Below are positions 49,888 through 61,177 of a stretch of 64,000 nucleotides of DNA, piece after piece. The stretch is from Castor canadensis (lineage: Eukaryota; Chordata; Mammalia; Rodentia; Castoridae). The notes beneath the pieces are model-generated. The model made no database searches. It was not told the origin of the DNA and saw only the letters and a list, made by a program, of their open reading frames with translations. Each line of letters starts with the position of its first letter. Position 1 is the first letter of the stretch. Position numbers and translations under genes: made by a program. The stretch lies in the NCBI RefSeq assembly GCF_047511655.1, contig NC_133391.1:110521384-110585383 (forward strand). The letters run 5' to 3'.

Positions 49888-49928
49888 CCACTCTTTGTAA
49901 CCACTTCTTTATTTGAAGGTGTTCGAGA
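49888..49928 (-). CDS. ATP6AP1L: ATP6AP1L 41-bp coding exon (most upstream found)
   Basis: Acceptor CTTTCCAATTTCAG, donor GTAAGA. One base completes a codon from an exon not found, then 13 codons (SRTPSNKEVVTKS) and one base of Asp-14. The hydrophilic Ser/Thr/Lys content fits the variable linker that precedes the luminal domain in this family. It lies only 249 bases above the next exon. It could instead be part of a 5' UTR if translation starts at the Met in the next exon. Confidence 0.65.
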
Positions 49929-50685
49929 ACTGAAATTGGAAAGAAAATTTTATACCTGAGAAAATATCTACAGTTCAGATTTTTACAAGAGTTTTAAGAA
50001 GTATATTCAGTTTATTACATCTCAGTCAGGAAGAGCAGAACCTTAGCCTATCAAAACCATTCATTTTTAACTGTGATTTTCTGATTTAATAACTAATACA
50101 TGCTCTTCAAGGAAAATACAGGATATGCAGAAAAATTTAATGAAGAAAACATTTTAAATCAATATTGATCCTTATTCATTGGATATTATAGAGAGCCTAC
50201 CACATGCTAAGCAATGTGCTATACATTGAGGTTTAACCAATAATAATAATATTAAAATAATTAGGCAAAATAAAATATCTTACAATAAAATTTTATACTA
50301 CACTATATTGTTAATATAGTAAAGCCAAAATATTCAATGCTTATTATTTTAAAAAAGATTCAATTGCCAAAAAAGATATTTCTGAAAATTATGAGAATAG
50401 AAATTATGATTATATCCTTCCAGTCTCTCTATGCACATATAACATGCACACATATGCCATATATGTTAATATACACATATATTTACTATTTATGAAACTT
50501 AAACATTGATTTTTATAAGCATACTTTTTTATATCTACAATTGTTTTTTACTCTAAAATATATCACAAATATTTACCACTGTTATTGCATTTTTCTGATA
50601 GAATTTTGAATACCATGTAACATTACATCATAAAAATGTATCCTAATGTCTTTAACCAAATTCCTTTCTAAGTTGTGCTATAGTT

Positions 50686-51043
50686 TGGATGTGGCTTGAA
50701 TGTCATTGTGACTGGAGACTTGGTACCCAGGATGACAGTAAAAGGTAAATGAGCATGTGCAGTAGTTCTTGTCCAACCTGTTGGTAGTTCTTGTAAAAAC
50801 ACTGTTACAAAAGGAGAAAACCTGACCCCTGCTGCTCATTCTGCTTTTTGGCTCAAGATGTGACTCCTGTTCCCAACATGCACTCCGCCACTGCCATCTG
50901 TCATCTGCATGGTACCCTCCACCAGAACAGAGTCAAAGCAAGCACCATGCCCTTGAACTTCCAAAACTGTGAGCTACGTATACTTCTTGTCATAAGTAGC
51001 CTATATCAAGTATTTCATTATAATATTGAAAAACTAATACAAG
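50686..51043 (+). mobile_element. MaLR-type LTR
   Basis: CTATAGTTTGGATGTGGCTT at the start, CTGACCCCTGCTGCTC and CCACTGCCATCTG in the middle, CCAAAACTGTGAGCTACGTA near the end, finishing AAAACTAATACAAG. This is the forward layout of ERVL-MaLR LTRs ('tatggtttggatgt...aaactgtgagc...actaatacaa'). No internal sequence is attached. Confidence 0.7.
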
Positions 51044-51829
51044 GTTTTTTCCCAACATTTTGGTATTATAACAATATTGCTTTTAACTTGTTGTGGATTA
51101 TTTGTTCATACTCAAGAGATGTTCTCTAAAACAAGTTCTTAAAGCGAAACTGTTAACTTAGATATATACAAATGTTTTATCACTGAACATTCAAGTATAT
51201 GAAAACATAAGCCAAAATATTCAAAAAAACCTCTTACATATCTTTACCTATCACAAAGCTTTAGTAATTTATTTATAACCAATCTTGTTACACCTATAAG
51301 CTTACCCATTTCCCCCGTGATATCACTTAAAGAAAATATCAGAAATTACATCATTTCAATATATTTCACTAAAAGAAAAGAACTTTAAAAAATATAATAC
51401 AATTTCATCTGTAAAATATTGATAATTTCTTTTACATTAAGTATTCTCAGTGTTTAAATCTCCAGTTGCATCATAACTGTCCTAAAAATTTTAACTTTAT
51501 TTATTGCACATTTTAAGTTTTTCACAAGTTGCACTTATAGTATATAAAAAGATTGATCCCAACTCTCTGCTTAACAATTCTTATGACCCATATGTACTGC
51601 TGTCATGTAAATGCAATATTTTATAATTAATGAGTAATATATATTATGTATGTATGTATGCAAAACATCACTGAAGTTGTTAAATCTGTATCAAGGTAAA
51701 GTACTTTAGAATTAATTATATGAATTACAATGAAATGTCCTATTGTCTATATATCTGATGAGAATTTCTGAAGAAAACAAATTGGGGATGATGATGTCTA
51801 CCAGCAGTCCTTAATAACTTAATACATGC

Positions 51830-52345
51830 ATATAATTATTAATTCATTTCTATAAACTTCATTGAGTTATCACTTATGTACAATAATCATTCATACAAAG
51901 TATACAAGCCTCTGAGTTTTGACACAGGCACATACTCATAACACCACTGCTACAATAAAAATACAGAATATTTATATCAACCACAAACACTTCCCAAGCA
52001 TTTCTGCAGTGTTCAGATGTCATCTCAACCCTCAGACCCAGGTAAGTACAGACTGGCTTTCTGTTACTTTAGTTTGTATCTTCTAGAATTGTACGCTAAT
52101 AGGATCATATAACATATATTCTTTACTGTCTAACCTCTTTGTTTTAACATGATGACTATGAAATTAATGTATATCATTGAATGTATCAACAGTTCATTCT
52201 ATATTATTGTTAAGAACTATTTCATTATACAAATATTCCACATTTTATTTGTCTGTGCACACACTGATGAACATTTAGGATGTTTAGGTTGGTGCTACCA
52301 CAAATAAAGATGTAAGAACTTTCATTCATAGAAGTTTGTGTGGAA
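51830..52345 (-). repeat. Old L1 3'-end fragment
   Basis: Plus-strand boxes such as CTTCATTGAGTTATCACTTA, AATAGGATCATATAACATAT, AACTATTTCATTATACAAAT and TGAACATTTAGGATGTTTAG are the reverse complement of the 3' region of old mammalian L1 elements. No coding capacity remains. Confidence 0.6.
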
Positions 52346-52359
52346 GAGGTTTTTTTAAA

Positions 52360-52438
52360 TATTTTGCAGGGCTGAAGATTGAACCTAAGACCTCACGCGT
52401 GAAAGGCAAGCACTCACCACGGAGTCCCACCCTAACCT
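52360..52438 (-). repeat. ID-like SINE fragment
   Basis: GCAGGGCTGAAGATTGAACC, AAAGGCAAGCACTCACCACG is the reverse complement of the tRNA-derived unit. Confidence 0.65.
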
Positions 52439-53284
52439 GGAAGATATTTTTGTTTATAGTAAGGCTCATATGAGTGGGGTTAGCATGAATCAGTCCTCTT
52501 AGTGTCTAGGAGCACTAACAAATTTATTTCCTGAGCACCAAAACTAAGACTCCCACCAAAGTAATCATGAAATTATAATAAGTACATGCTTTAGTCAAAA
52601 TTTAGTTAAACTCTAAATTCTATAATGCAAGTTAAAATGTTACTGAATGAATCAAAGAAAAACTAATATCCAGACCACAGTTCTTGGAGTGCTTCAAGCT
52701 TTCTAATAATATAACCACAAAAAATATATTTTAAATTTTCTTTATATTGAATTTTATTAAAAAATCATATTTCATGATACCAGGTTATACATTCAATTTA
52801 AAATTTTAATGAACAAAAATAGAAAATGGTGTGATACACTTTACCTAAGTAAAATAAAATTTATCAAGTCAATTGGAAATATCTAGTTAGTAGAGGAGTT
52901 TAGTAGTGTTTTTGGATAAAAATACATGAATGAATGAATGAGGTACCATATCATTAACATGTTCAATTTGAGGCCTTGCTCTACTAATTAAAAATTTCTG
53001 TGTGTTCACTAATCAAAAGCTCTAGTTGACAACACAAGCTCACTGAGTCTCTGGCCTGAACATAAAATAATGCTGTTATATTTCTTTTAAAACAAACTCT
53101 AATTCAGCTAGGCTTTGCACATACCCCTAAGTCCGAACTAATGAGATTTTATAGGAAGCCATAATCTCAACCAAAACAAAATACATTTACATTTCCTCAT
53201 GACTGATTCATCTCTGGACTTCAGTAGGAATTAAAAAATTTCCTGGTTAAAAAAATTAGCTATGTGAAACAATTCTGCCATAAT

Positions 53285-54954
53285 CATTCTATGATGCCAG
53301 TATTACACTCATCCCAAAACCAGACAAGGACACAATAAAAAAAGAGAATGATAGGCCAATCTCAATAAAATACAGGCAAGCCCAATTCAACAACATACCA
53401 AAAATATCATACACCATGATCAAGTCGCTTTAATTCCAGGGATGCAGACACGGTTCAACATATGCAAATCATTAAAAGTCATACAGCATATAAACAGAAG
53501 CAAAGACAAAAACCCATCATCATCTCAATAGATGAAGAAGAGCCTTCAACAAAATTCAACATCCTTTCATGATAAACGCTGTGATGAAACTAGGAATAGA
53601 AGGAATGCACCTCAACATTATAAAAGCTATATACTATGAGCTTATAGCCAACATCATACTAAGTTGGGAAAAACTGAAACTATTTTCTCTAAAGTCAGAA
53701 CCAAGACAAGGATGTCCACTCTCTCCAGTCTTTTTTAACTTAGTATTGGAATTCCTAGCCACAGCAATAAGACAGGAAGAAGAAATAATAGGAATTCAAA
53801 TAGGAAATGAAGAGATCAAGCTATTCCTATTTGCAGATGACATGATCTTAAACCTAAAAGAACTGAAAAACTCCACCAAAAAACTCCTACATCATAAACG
53901 TCTTCAGCAAAGTAGCAGGACACAAAATCAATTTACAAAAATCAGTAACCTTTCTATATACCAACAATGAATAGACTGAGAAGAATTTAGGAAAATGATT
54001 CCATTTACAATAGCCTCAAAAAATATACTTGGGAATAAACTTAACAAAGGAAGTAAAAGTCCTCTACAATGAATACTATAAACCACTGAATAAAGAAATT
54101 GAAGAAGACTTCAGAAGATGGAAGGATCTCCCACGCTCATGGATTGGCAGAATCAATATTGTGAAAATGGCTATATTATCATAAGCAATCTACATGTTCA
54201 ATGCAATCCCCATCAAAATTCCATTGACATTCATTACCAATATTGAAAAATCAACCCTAAAGTTCATATGGAAGCACAAAAGACTGCAAATAGTCAAGGC
54301 AATACTGAGCAAAAAGAGCAATGCAAGAGGTATCACAATGCCTGACTTCAAGTTATATTACAGAGCCATAGCAGTAAAAACAGGATGGTACTGGCTTAAA
54401 AACAGGCATGAAGACCAATGGAACAGTCTAGAAGACCTTGATATGAATCCATGCACCTACAACTACCTGATTTTTGACAAAGATGCCTGAAGCATACAAT
54501 GGAGAAAAGACAGCCTTTCCAACAAATGTTGCTGGAAAAACTGGATATCTGCATGCAGAAAACTGAAACTAGATCCATGTCTTTCACCCTGTACAAATAT
54601 CAACTCAAAGTGGATTGAGTGGCTATAAGACCTGAAACTTTGAAACCAGTCCAGGGAACAGTGGGGAATACACTGGAATACATAGGCATAGGCAATAAAT
54701 TCCTATATAGAACTCCAATGGCTCATCAACCAAAAGAAAGGACTGATAAATGGGACTACATGAAGCTACAAAGCTTCTGCACCTCAAAATTCACCAGATT
54801 GAAGAGGCAGCCCACAGAATGGGAGAAAATCTTTGCCAGCTATACATCTTACAAAGAATTAATAACTAGAATATACAGGTTGTTCAAAAAACTAAACTTC
54901 GAAAGAATTAATGACCCATTGAAGAAATTGACAACTGAACCGAAGAGCCTTTTC
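53285..54954 (+). mobile_element. L1 copy A, first segment (5'-truncated, ORF2 reverse transcriptase region)
   Basis: Starts inside ORF2 with a frame reading [11 protein letters not shown]. The longest intact piece (53569-53970) includes QGCPLSPVFFNLVLEFLA and the catalytic FADD box (about 53830-53841). Frameshifts at about 53970 and 54190, plus stops, break the frame; other pieces are 54194-54490 and 54619-54955. At 54955 copy A is split by the minus-strand copy C and resumes at 56203. It is non-functional: no ORF1, 5' UTR or endonuclease is present. Confidence 0.9.
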
Positions 54955-56202
54955 TTTTTTTAAAATTTTTATTGTTTTATTATTCATATGTGCATACACT
55001 GCTTGGGTCATTTCTCCCTCCTGCCCCCACCCCCTCCCTTACCACCCACTCCGCCCCCTCCCTCTCCCCCCCACCCCCTCAATACCCAGCAGAAACTATT
55101 TTGCCCTTATCTCTAATTTTGTTGTAGAGAGAATATAAGCCATAATAGGAAGGCACAAGGGTTTTTGCTACTTGAGATAAGGATAGCTGTACAGGGAGTT
55201 GACTCACATTAATTTCCTGTGCTTGTGTGTTACCTTCTAGGTTAATTCTTTTTGATCTAACCTTTTCTCTAGTTCCTGATCCCCTTCTCCTATTGGACTC
55301 AGTTGCTTTTAAGGTATCTTCTTTAGTTTCTCTGCATTGAGGGTAACAAATGCTAGCTAATCTTTTAGGTGTCTTACCTATCCTCACACCTCCCTTGTGT
55401 GCTCTCGCTTTATCATGTGCTCAAAGTACAATCCCTTGTTGTGTTTGCCCTTGATCTAATGTCCACATATGAGGGAGAACATACAATTTTTGGTCTTTTG
55501 GGCCAGGCTAACCTCACTCAGAATGATGTTCTCCAATTCCATCCATTTACCAGCGAGTGATAACATTTCGTTCTTCTTCATGGCTGCATAAAATTCCATT
55601 GTGTATAGATACCACATTTGCTTGATCCATTGGTCAGTAGTGGGGCATCTTAGCTGTTTCCATAACTTGGCTATTGTGAATAGTGCTGCAATAAACATGG
55701 GTATGCAGGTGCCTCTGGAGTAACCTGTGTCACAGTCTTTTGGGAGTTCCCCAAGAATGGTATTGCTGGATCAAATGGTAGATCAATGTTTAGCTTTTTA
55801 AGTAGCCTCCAAATTTTTTTCCAGAGTGGTTGTACGAGTTTGCATTCCCACCAACAGTGTAAGAGGGTTCCTTTTTCCCCACATCCTTGCCAACACCTGT
55901 TGTTGGTGGTGCTGCTAATGATGGCATTCTAACAGGGGTGAGGTGGAATCTTAGTGTGGTTTTAATTTGCATTTCCTTTATTGCTAGAGATGGTGAGCAT
56001 TTTTTCATGTGTTTTTTGGCCATTTGAATTTCTTTTTTTGAGAAAGTTCTGTTTAGTTCACTTGCCCATTTCTTTATTGGTTCATTAGTTTTAGGAGAAT
56101 TTAGTTTTTAAACTTCCCTATATATTCTGGTTATCAGTCCTTTGTCTGAAGTATAGCTGGCAAATATTTTCTCCCACTCTGTGGGTCAAATAGAGCCTTT
56201 TC
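54944..56202 (-). mobile_element. L1 copy C, minus-strand insertion with 11-bp target-site duplication
   Basis: AGAGCCTTTTC occurs at 54944-54954 and 56192-56202. Between them is a 5'-truncated L1 in reverse orientation: a T-rich tail and GGGTCATTTCTCCC at the left, the full C-rich complement of the G-rich tract at 55014-55083, 3' UTR to about 55450, then reversed ORF2 C-terminal boxes such as TTCCATTGTGTATAGATACC and CCACCAACAGTGTAAGAGGG. The site reads TTTG/AAAAGG on the insertion strand, close to the L1 endonuclease preference. Confidence 0.92.
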
Positions 56203-56293
56203 AAAGGAAGAAGTCCAAGTGGCTAAAAAACACATGAAAAAATATTCAACATTCCTGACCATAAAGGAAGTGCAAATTAAAACCATGTTAAGA
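56203..56293 (+). mobile_element. L1 copy A, middle segment
   Basis: AAAGGAAGAAGTCCAAGTGG and GGAAGTGCAAATTAAAACCA continue ORF2 of copy A exactly where copy C interrupted it. It ends in CATGTTAAGA, the target of copy B. Confidence 0.85.
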
Positions 56294-57935
56294 GCATGGT
56301 ACTGGCACAAAAACAGATACGAAGACCAGTGGAACAAAATAGATGACCTGGATATGAATCCACACAGCTATGCCTACCTTATTTTTGACAAAGGTGCCAA
56401 AAACATACAATGGAGGAAAGACAGCCTCTTCAACAAATGTTGCTGAGAAACGTGGTTATCTGTCTGCAGAAAACTGAAACTAGATCCATGTTTATCACCC
56501 TGTACCAGTATCAATTCAAAATGAATCAAGGACCTTAATATCAGACCCGAAACTCTGAAGTTAGTACAGGAAAGATCAGGGAATATTCTGGAAGCAATAG
56601 GTATAGGCACGGACTTCCTCAATAGAACCCCAGCAGCTGAGCAAGTAAGAGAAAGTATAGTCAAATGTGACTCCATAAAACTAAAAAGCTTCTGCACAAC
56701 AAAAGAAATGGTCTCTATACTGAAGAGACCACCCACAGAGTGGGAGAAAATATTTTCTAGCTGTACATAAGGCAAAGAACTGATAACTAGGATATACAGG
56801 GAGCTGAAAAAACTAAACTCCCCCAAAAAGAGATAGGCAATTAAACTAAACAGAACTTTTTCAAAAAAAGAAATTCAAATGGCCAAAAAACACATGAAAA
56901 AATGCTCACCATCTCTGGCCATAAAGGAAATGCAAATCAAAACCGCACTAAGATTCCACCTCACCCCTGTTAGAATAGCCATCATCAAAAACACCACCAC
57001 CAACAAATGTTGGTGAGGATGTGGGGAAAAAGGAACCCTCATACCTGATGGTAGGAATGCAAGATAGTACAATCACTCTGGAAAACAATATGGAGGCTTC
57101 TTAAAAAAACTAAACATAGATCTGCCATATGATCCAGCAATCTCATTCCTGGGGATATACCCAAAGAAATGTGACTCAGGTTACTCCAGAGGCACCTGCA
57201 CACCCATGTTTATTGCAGTGCTATTCACAATAGCCAAGTTATGGAAACAGCTAAGATGCCCACTACTGATGAATGGATTAAGAAACTGTGGTATTTATAC
57301 ACAATGGAATTTTACTCAGCAATGAAGAAGAATGAAATCTTATCATTTGCAAGTAAATGTATGAACTGGAAAACACCATCTTAAGCGAAGTTAGCCAGGC
57401 TCAGAACACCAAAAATTGAATATTCTCCCTCATATGCAGACTTTAGATCTAAAAAAATGCAGTAATATTATTAGACATGCTAATAAGCTAAGAGGAGGAC
57501 ACATACAGGAGGAATAGGGAAAGGTAGAAAAGCCAAAACTTCAAAGTGTTTGATGTATCCACTGCAGAGGAGCTAATACAGTAACCTTAAAATGAGAGGT
57601 CAATATGGGAAGGTGACCGGGAACTAGTGAAGAGGTCTGGTAGAGATGAATCAATTTGGGTTGTAATACACTTGTGCATGGAAGCAATGCTAGGAATCTC
57701 TCTGTATAGCTATCCTTATCTTGACTAGCAAAAATGCTATGTCTTTCTTATTATTGCCTATGTCTACTCTTCAACAAAATTGGAGAAAAGGGCAGAACAG
57801 GTTCTGCCTGGAAGCGAGGGGGCTTTGGGGGAGGGGGTAGGGCAGAGGACAGGGGGTAAAAATGGCCCAAACAATGTATGCATATATGAATAAATGAATA
57901 AAAAAATTAAGCTAATTTAAAAAATCATGTTAAGA
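56284..57935 (+). mobile_element. L1 copy B, plus-strand insertion with 10-bp target-site duplication
   Basis: CATGTTAAGA occurs at 56284-56293 and 57926-57935. The insert starts with ORF2 C-terminal sequence (GCATGGTACTGGCACAAAAA), runs through ATCCAGCAATCTCATTCCTG and ACAATGGAATTTTACTCAGC, then a 3' UTR with a G-rich tract (about 57818-57858) and an A-rich tail at 57896-57925. Stops and frameshifts break ORF2. It is 5'-truncated to about 1.6 kb. Confidence 0.9.
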
Positions 57936-59152
57936 TTCCACCTCACTCATGTTAGAATGGTTATCATCAAAAGCACAAACAACAACAAATGTTGGTGAGG
58001 GTGTGGGGAAAAAGGAACCTTCATATGCTGTTGGTGGGAATGTAAATTAGTACAACCAGTATGGAAAACAGTGTGAAGACTCCTCAAAAAACTAAAACTA
58101 GAACTGTCATTTGATCCAGCAATACCACTCCTAGGACTACACAATGAAGGCACCTGCAAACCCATGTTTCTTGCAGCATTATTCAAAATAGCCAGCTGTG
58201 GAAATAACCAAGATGTCCCATACTGATAAATGAATTAAGAAAATGTGGTATTTATATACAATGGAATTTTATTCAATGATAAAGAAGAACGAAATTTTGT
58301 TATTTGCAAGTAGATGAATGGAACTGAAGAACATCTCAAGTGAAGTTAGTCAGATTCAGAAAGCCAAAGGTCACATGTTCTCTCTCATATATGTAATATA
58401 GGCCAAATACAAATATAAGCAATATCATATATACATATAAATATATAGAAAACATGTACTGAAAAGTGGGACTGGTAGACACCTAAACAGTGAAGGACAA
58501 GAATGTAAAACATGTCATGCTAAGGGAAGGGCACTAATGGGAGGGGGAGAGTAAATAAAGAAAGTAAAGTTGAATATGGTTCATGTACTTTCTATACAAG
58601 TATGAATATATAACATTCAAACCTGTTGAAATCGCCATAAGAAGGGGACTAAGGTAGAAAGGAGAATAATGGAGGGGAAGAACCAATTCAGAGTATAATA
58701 CAAATATATAAGGAAATTCCACAAAGAAACTCCCTGTATAACCATCACAAACAAACAAAACTGTCTTTTTAAAAGTAAATAAATAAAGGTCAGGAAGGTA
58801 AAAACAAGTCCTGTCTTGAGGGTTGGTTCTAGTGGGAGGGAGGAGGGCATTAGGAAAGTGGTGGAGGTACTACATATTCATGTATGAAATGTATGCATGT
58901 ATGAAAATTAAACAGGAAGACCTGTTGAAACTGTTCTAAGAAGGGGAAGGGGAGATAAAGGAGAAAGATGGACGGAGGTGAATCTAACTAAGATATATTG
59001 TAAGCACTTTTGTATATGTCACAATGTACCCTAGTATAACTATAATATGCCAATAAATAAATAAATGGAAGTGGGAAGGGGAGAAGTGACCCAAATAATG
59101 TATACTCCTGTAAATAAATGCAAAAACAATAAAAATAAAATAATAAAAAGAA
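57936..59152 (+). mobile_element. L1 copy A, last segment and 3' UTR
   Basis: TTCCACCTCACTCATGTTAG continues copy A after copy B. The ORF2 end passes CCAGCAATACCACTCCTAGG and GTATTTATATACAATGGAAT. The 3' UTR (from about 58350) contains two similar blocks (about 58600-58785 and 58850-59058), each with a CCTGTTGAAA and AAGAAGGGGA-type stretch and an A-rich end, before a final GAAGTGACCC tail. The tail could be a third, very short L1 insertion rather than part of copy A. Confidence 0.8.
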
Positions 59153-59479
59153 AAATTTGTCTGTGTGAATAAACTGAGTCACATTGGTTTAAGAAAATTA
59201 AACCTATATCATCACTAAAATGTTCAGACTCTTGCCAACAAAACGGATTTCTGTGATACTTGAAAAGTAATCAAGATTTTTAGGTTTGTGGTAGCTAGTG
59301 CCATATGCCTTCCTGTAGGTAAATGTCCATGAAGCAGTTCCTTTATGGTGCTACTTACGGCAAAAATCACATTCCCACCACCACGTATAAACACTGCAAG
59401 TCCTCTGTGCACTTCTCTTTTTTCTCTACACCAGCTACACTAGCATTCTTCACTTCCTGAATGCTTCATGGTCTCTAAA

Positions 59480-59815
59480 CATCTAAGAGTGTTAGCACAT
59501 GTTGTTCCCTCCACCTGCCATGTCTTCTATCCTCTTACTATGTTCTAAATATTCTCCAATCACAGCTCAACTATCACTTCCTAGGTATAGGATCCCTAAC
59601 TTCTCAGACAAGCTCAGCTTCCATATCATGTGAACATAGCACATTTTTCTTTTACACACATCAAAGATTATTAGTAATAATATTTATCATGTAATTAATG
59701 ACCACCTCACCACTGGACTTAGTTTATGAAGGCAGAGACTGCCTGTTTTGCTTACCATTAAAGGCCCAGTGCCTAGCAGAGCGCCTAGCTATTGAAAAGT
59801 ACCAAGTCTTTTTAA
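59480..59815 (+). repeat. L2 LINE 3' end
   Basis: TCCCTCCACCTGCCATGTCT, CAGCTCAACTATCACTTCCT, GAAGGCAGAGACTGCCTGTT and AAGGCCCAGTGCCTAGCAGA follow the L2 3' consensus in order ('gagggcaggga...cagtgcctggca'). Confidence 0.8.
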
Positions 59816-59838
59816 AATGTGTTATATGCAGGAATGAA

Positions 59839-59884
59839 CTAACAAGTTAATAAACTCTGAGCTAACAGGTTAATAAACTCTGAA
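59839..59884 (+). repeat. 23-bp tandem duplication
   Basis: Two adjacent copies of a CTAACARGTTAATAAACTC-type unit differ at one base or so. Confidence 0.85.
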
Positions 59885-61026
59885 GTCGATGTGGAAGATG
59901 GGAGATCACACAAGACATTCTGTGGGTTTAAAATTAAACGCAGTTGGCCTCCTGGTTCTTACCGCAGGTTGTATTCTTACACTGGCTATATAGAAAGAGA
60001 AAGTAAACCTACCACATACACAACTCAGTCCAGGCCCTGTTTCTGGTCTGTATTGTGAATGGGGAGACATGGGAGGAAAAAGAAAGAAGGAAAAAAAAAA
60101 AAAGAATGGAAGGAATGTGAAAAGGAAGAATGGTGATCCCCTTACCACTTTCTCAAAGCTGATAGGAAACATGTATCAGGCTTAAAATGCAATCATCCCT
60201 CATGGAGAGTTAAGAATCTTGAATAGCACTATAGACTTCAAAGATATTTTTAATTTCAGATCCATGATTTGAAAGAACATTCACAAGCAGCAACCATTGT
60301 TTACATCATAATGAACCCACATGCCATATTCTCAGATTAGAATGATCACGGATGTGCTTTCTTAGATTTAAAACTTCTGAAGCTAAGATTATTTAAATCC
60401 ACTAATCTTGCCTTAAAAACAGAATTGGGGTTTTTATAATTCCTAGTGTACACTTGACAGTATAATACACAAATCAGTCATTTCTGTATAAACTTGGTAG
60501 GAAAACACTATTAAGCTTTAACCACCTAAGGAATATAAGTTATTTACTATTTAAAATCAAATCTGAAGGAAAGCTCAAGGGGAGAAAAAAATTGTAAATG
60601 TCTATATTTATATCTTTTATCAGCTGCTGTCTTAAGAATTCTTTAAGCCAAGTTCTGCAGATCACTCTGCTTGCTGCTATGCACTGTGTTCACACTAAAT
60701 TCCCTGATGCATTGTTGAGATGGCACAGAATGAATAACTGGGAGCCATGACACAAATTAACTGCTAGTCAGGTTCTGAACATTATTTAGTACAGATGAAT
60801 CTCTGTATGTTCCTTTAGATGGTATGGAAGGAAACCAAAGGGACAACAGAAACAGAACTAGTGCTTGTACATTGTAAATATTTGCACTACACACAATTAT
60901 CTTCTTCTATCAGTTAAAATGATTTAATACATTTTCTTTGGGGGATAGACTACATATTTCTAAGGTTTTTTTTTTTTTCTTTCTCTGTTCTCACATAATG
61001 CAAGCAGGAGAAATTGTGAAGTTAAC

Positions 61027-61177
61027 ATTTACCTTAAGTATATTGAGGGGGTGGAGGGGAGAGGAAGGGGGCGGAGTGGGTGGTAAGGGAGGGGGTGGGG
61101 GCAGGGGGGAGAAATGACCCAAGCCTTGTATGCACATATGAATAATAAAACAATAAAAAAAATTTACCTTAAGTATA
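61027..61177 (+). mobile_element. 119-bp L1 insertion with 16-bp target-site duplication
   Basis: ATTTACCTTAAGTATA occurs at 61027-61042 and 61162-61177. The insert is only the L1 G-rich tract (TTGAGGGGGTGGAGGGG onward), GAAATGACCCAAGCC, TTGTATGCACATATGAATAA and an A-rich tail. A perfect 16-bp duplication indicates a recent event. Confidence 0.93.

Larger units (their letters stand above)
38247..49928 (-). other. ATP6AP1L: ATP6AP1L gene, 3' six coding exons (5' end not found)
   Basis: Six exons with consensus AG/GT borders (49888-49928, 49580-49638, 48373-48608, 43535-43585, 41353-41593, 38247-38549) join in phase to give 309 residues plus stop. The order matches the membrane-proximal luminal domain, single membrane helix and tail of the Ac45/ATP6AP1 family. 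ATP6AP1 assists V-ATPase assembly and sorting in the secretory pathway; the role of the ATP6AP1L paralogue is poorly defined. Visible marks: seven N-glycosylation sequons (residues 26, 38, 60, 82, 103, 154, 162), luminal Cys 68, 106, 176 and 226, a helix at about 233-258 and a 51-residue tail ending CKIYV. The tail is longer than that of ATP6AP1, which favours the L paralogue. No signal peptide is present in these exons, so upstream coding or non-coding exons are missing. The first in-frame ATG is at 49616-49618. Confidence 0.9.

Noticed and set aside
53569-53970. A functional reverse transcriptase (FADD box present)
   Set aside because: The frame covers only part of ORF2, is broken by frameshifts and stops, and is split by two later L1 insertions. 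No ORF1 or endonuclease is present.
59963-59985. Possible 23-bp upstream ATP6AP1L exon on the minus strand (TATATAG acceptor, GTAAGA donor)
   Set aside because: In the phase needed to join the exon at 49888 it contains a TAA stop, and it is very short. It could only be non-coding, and nothing else supports it.
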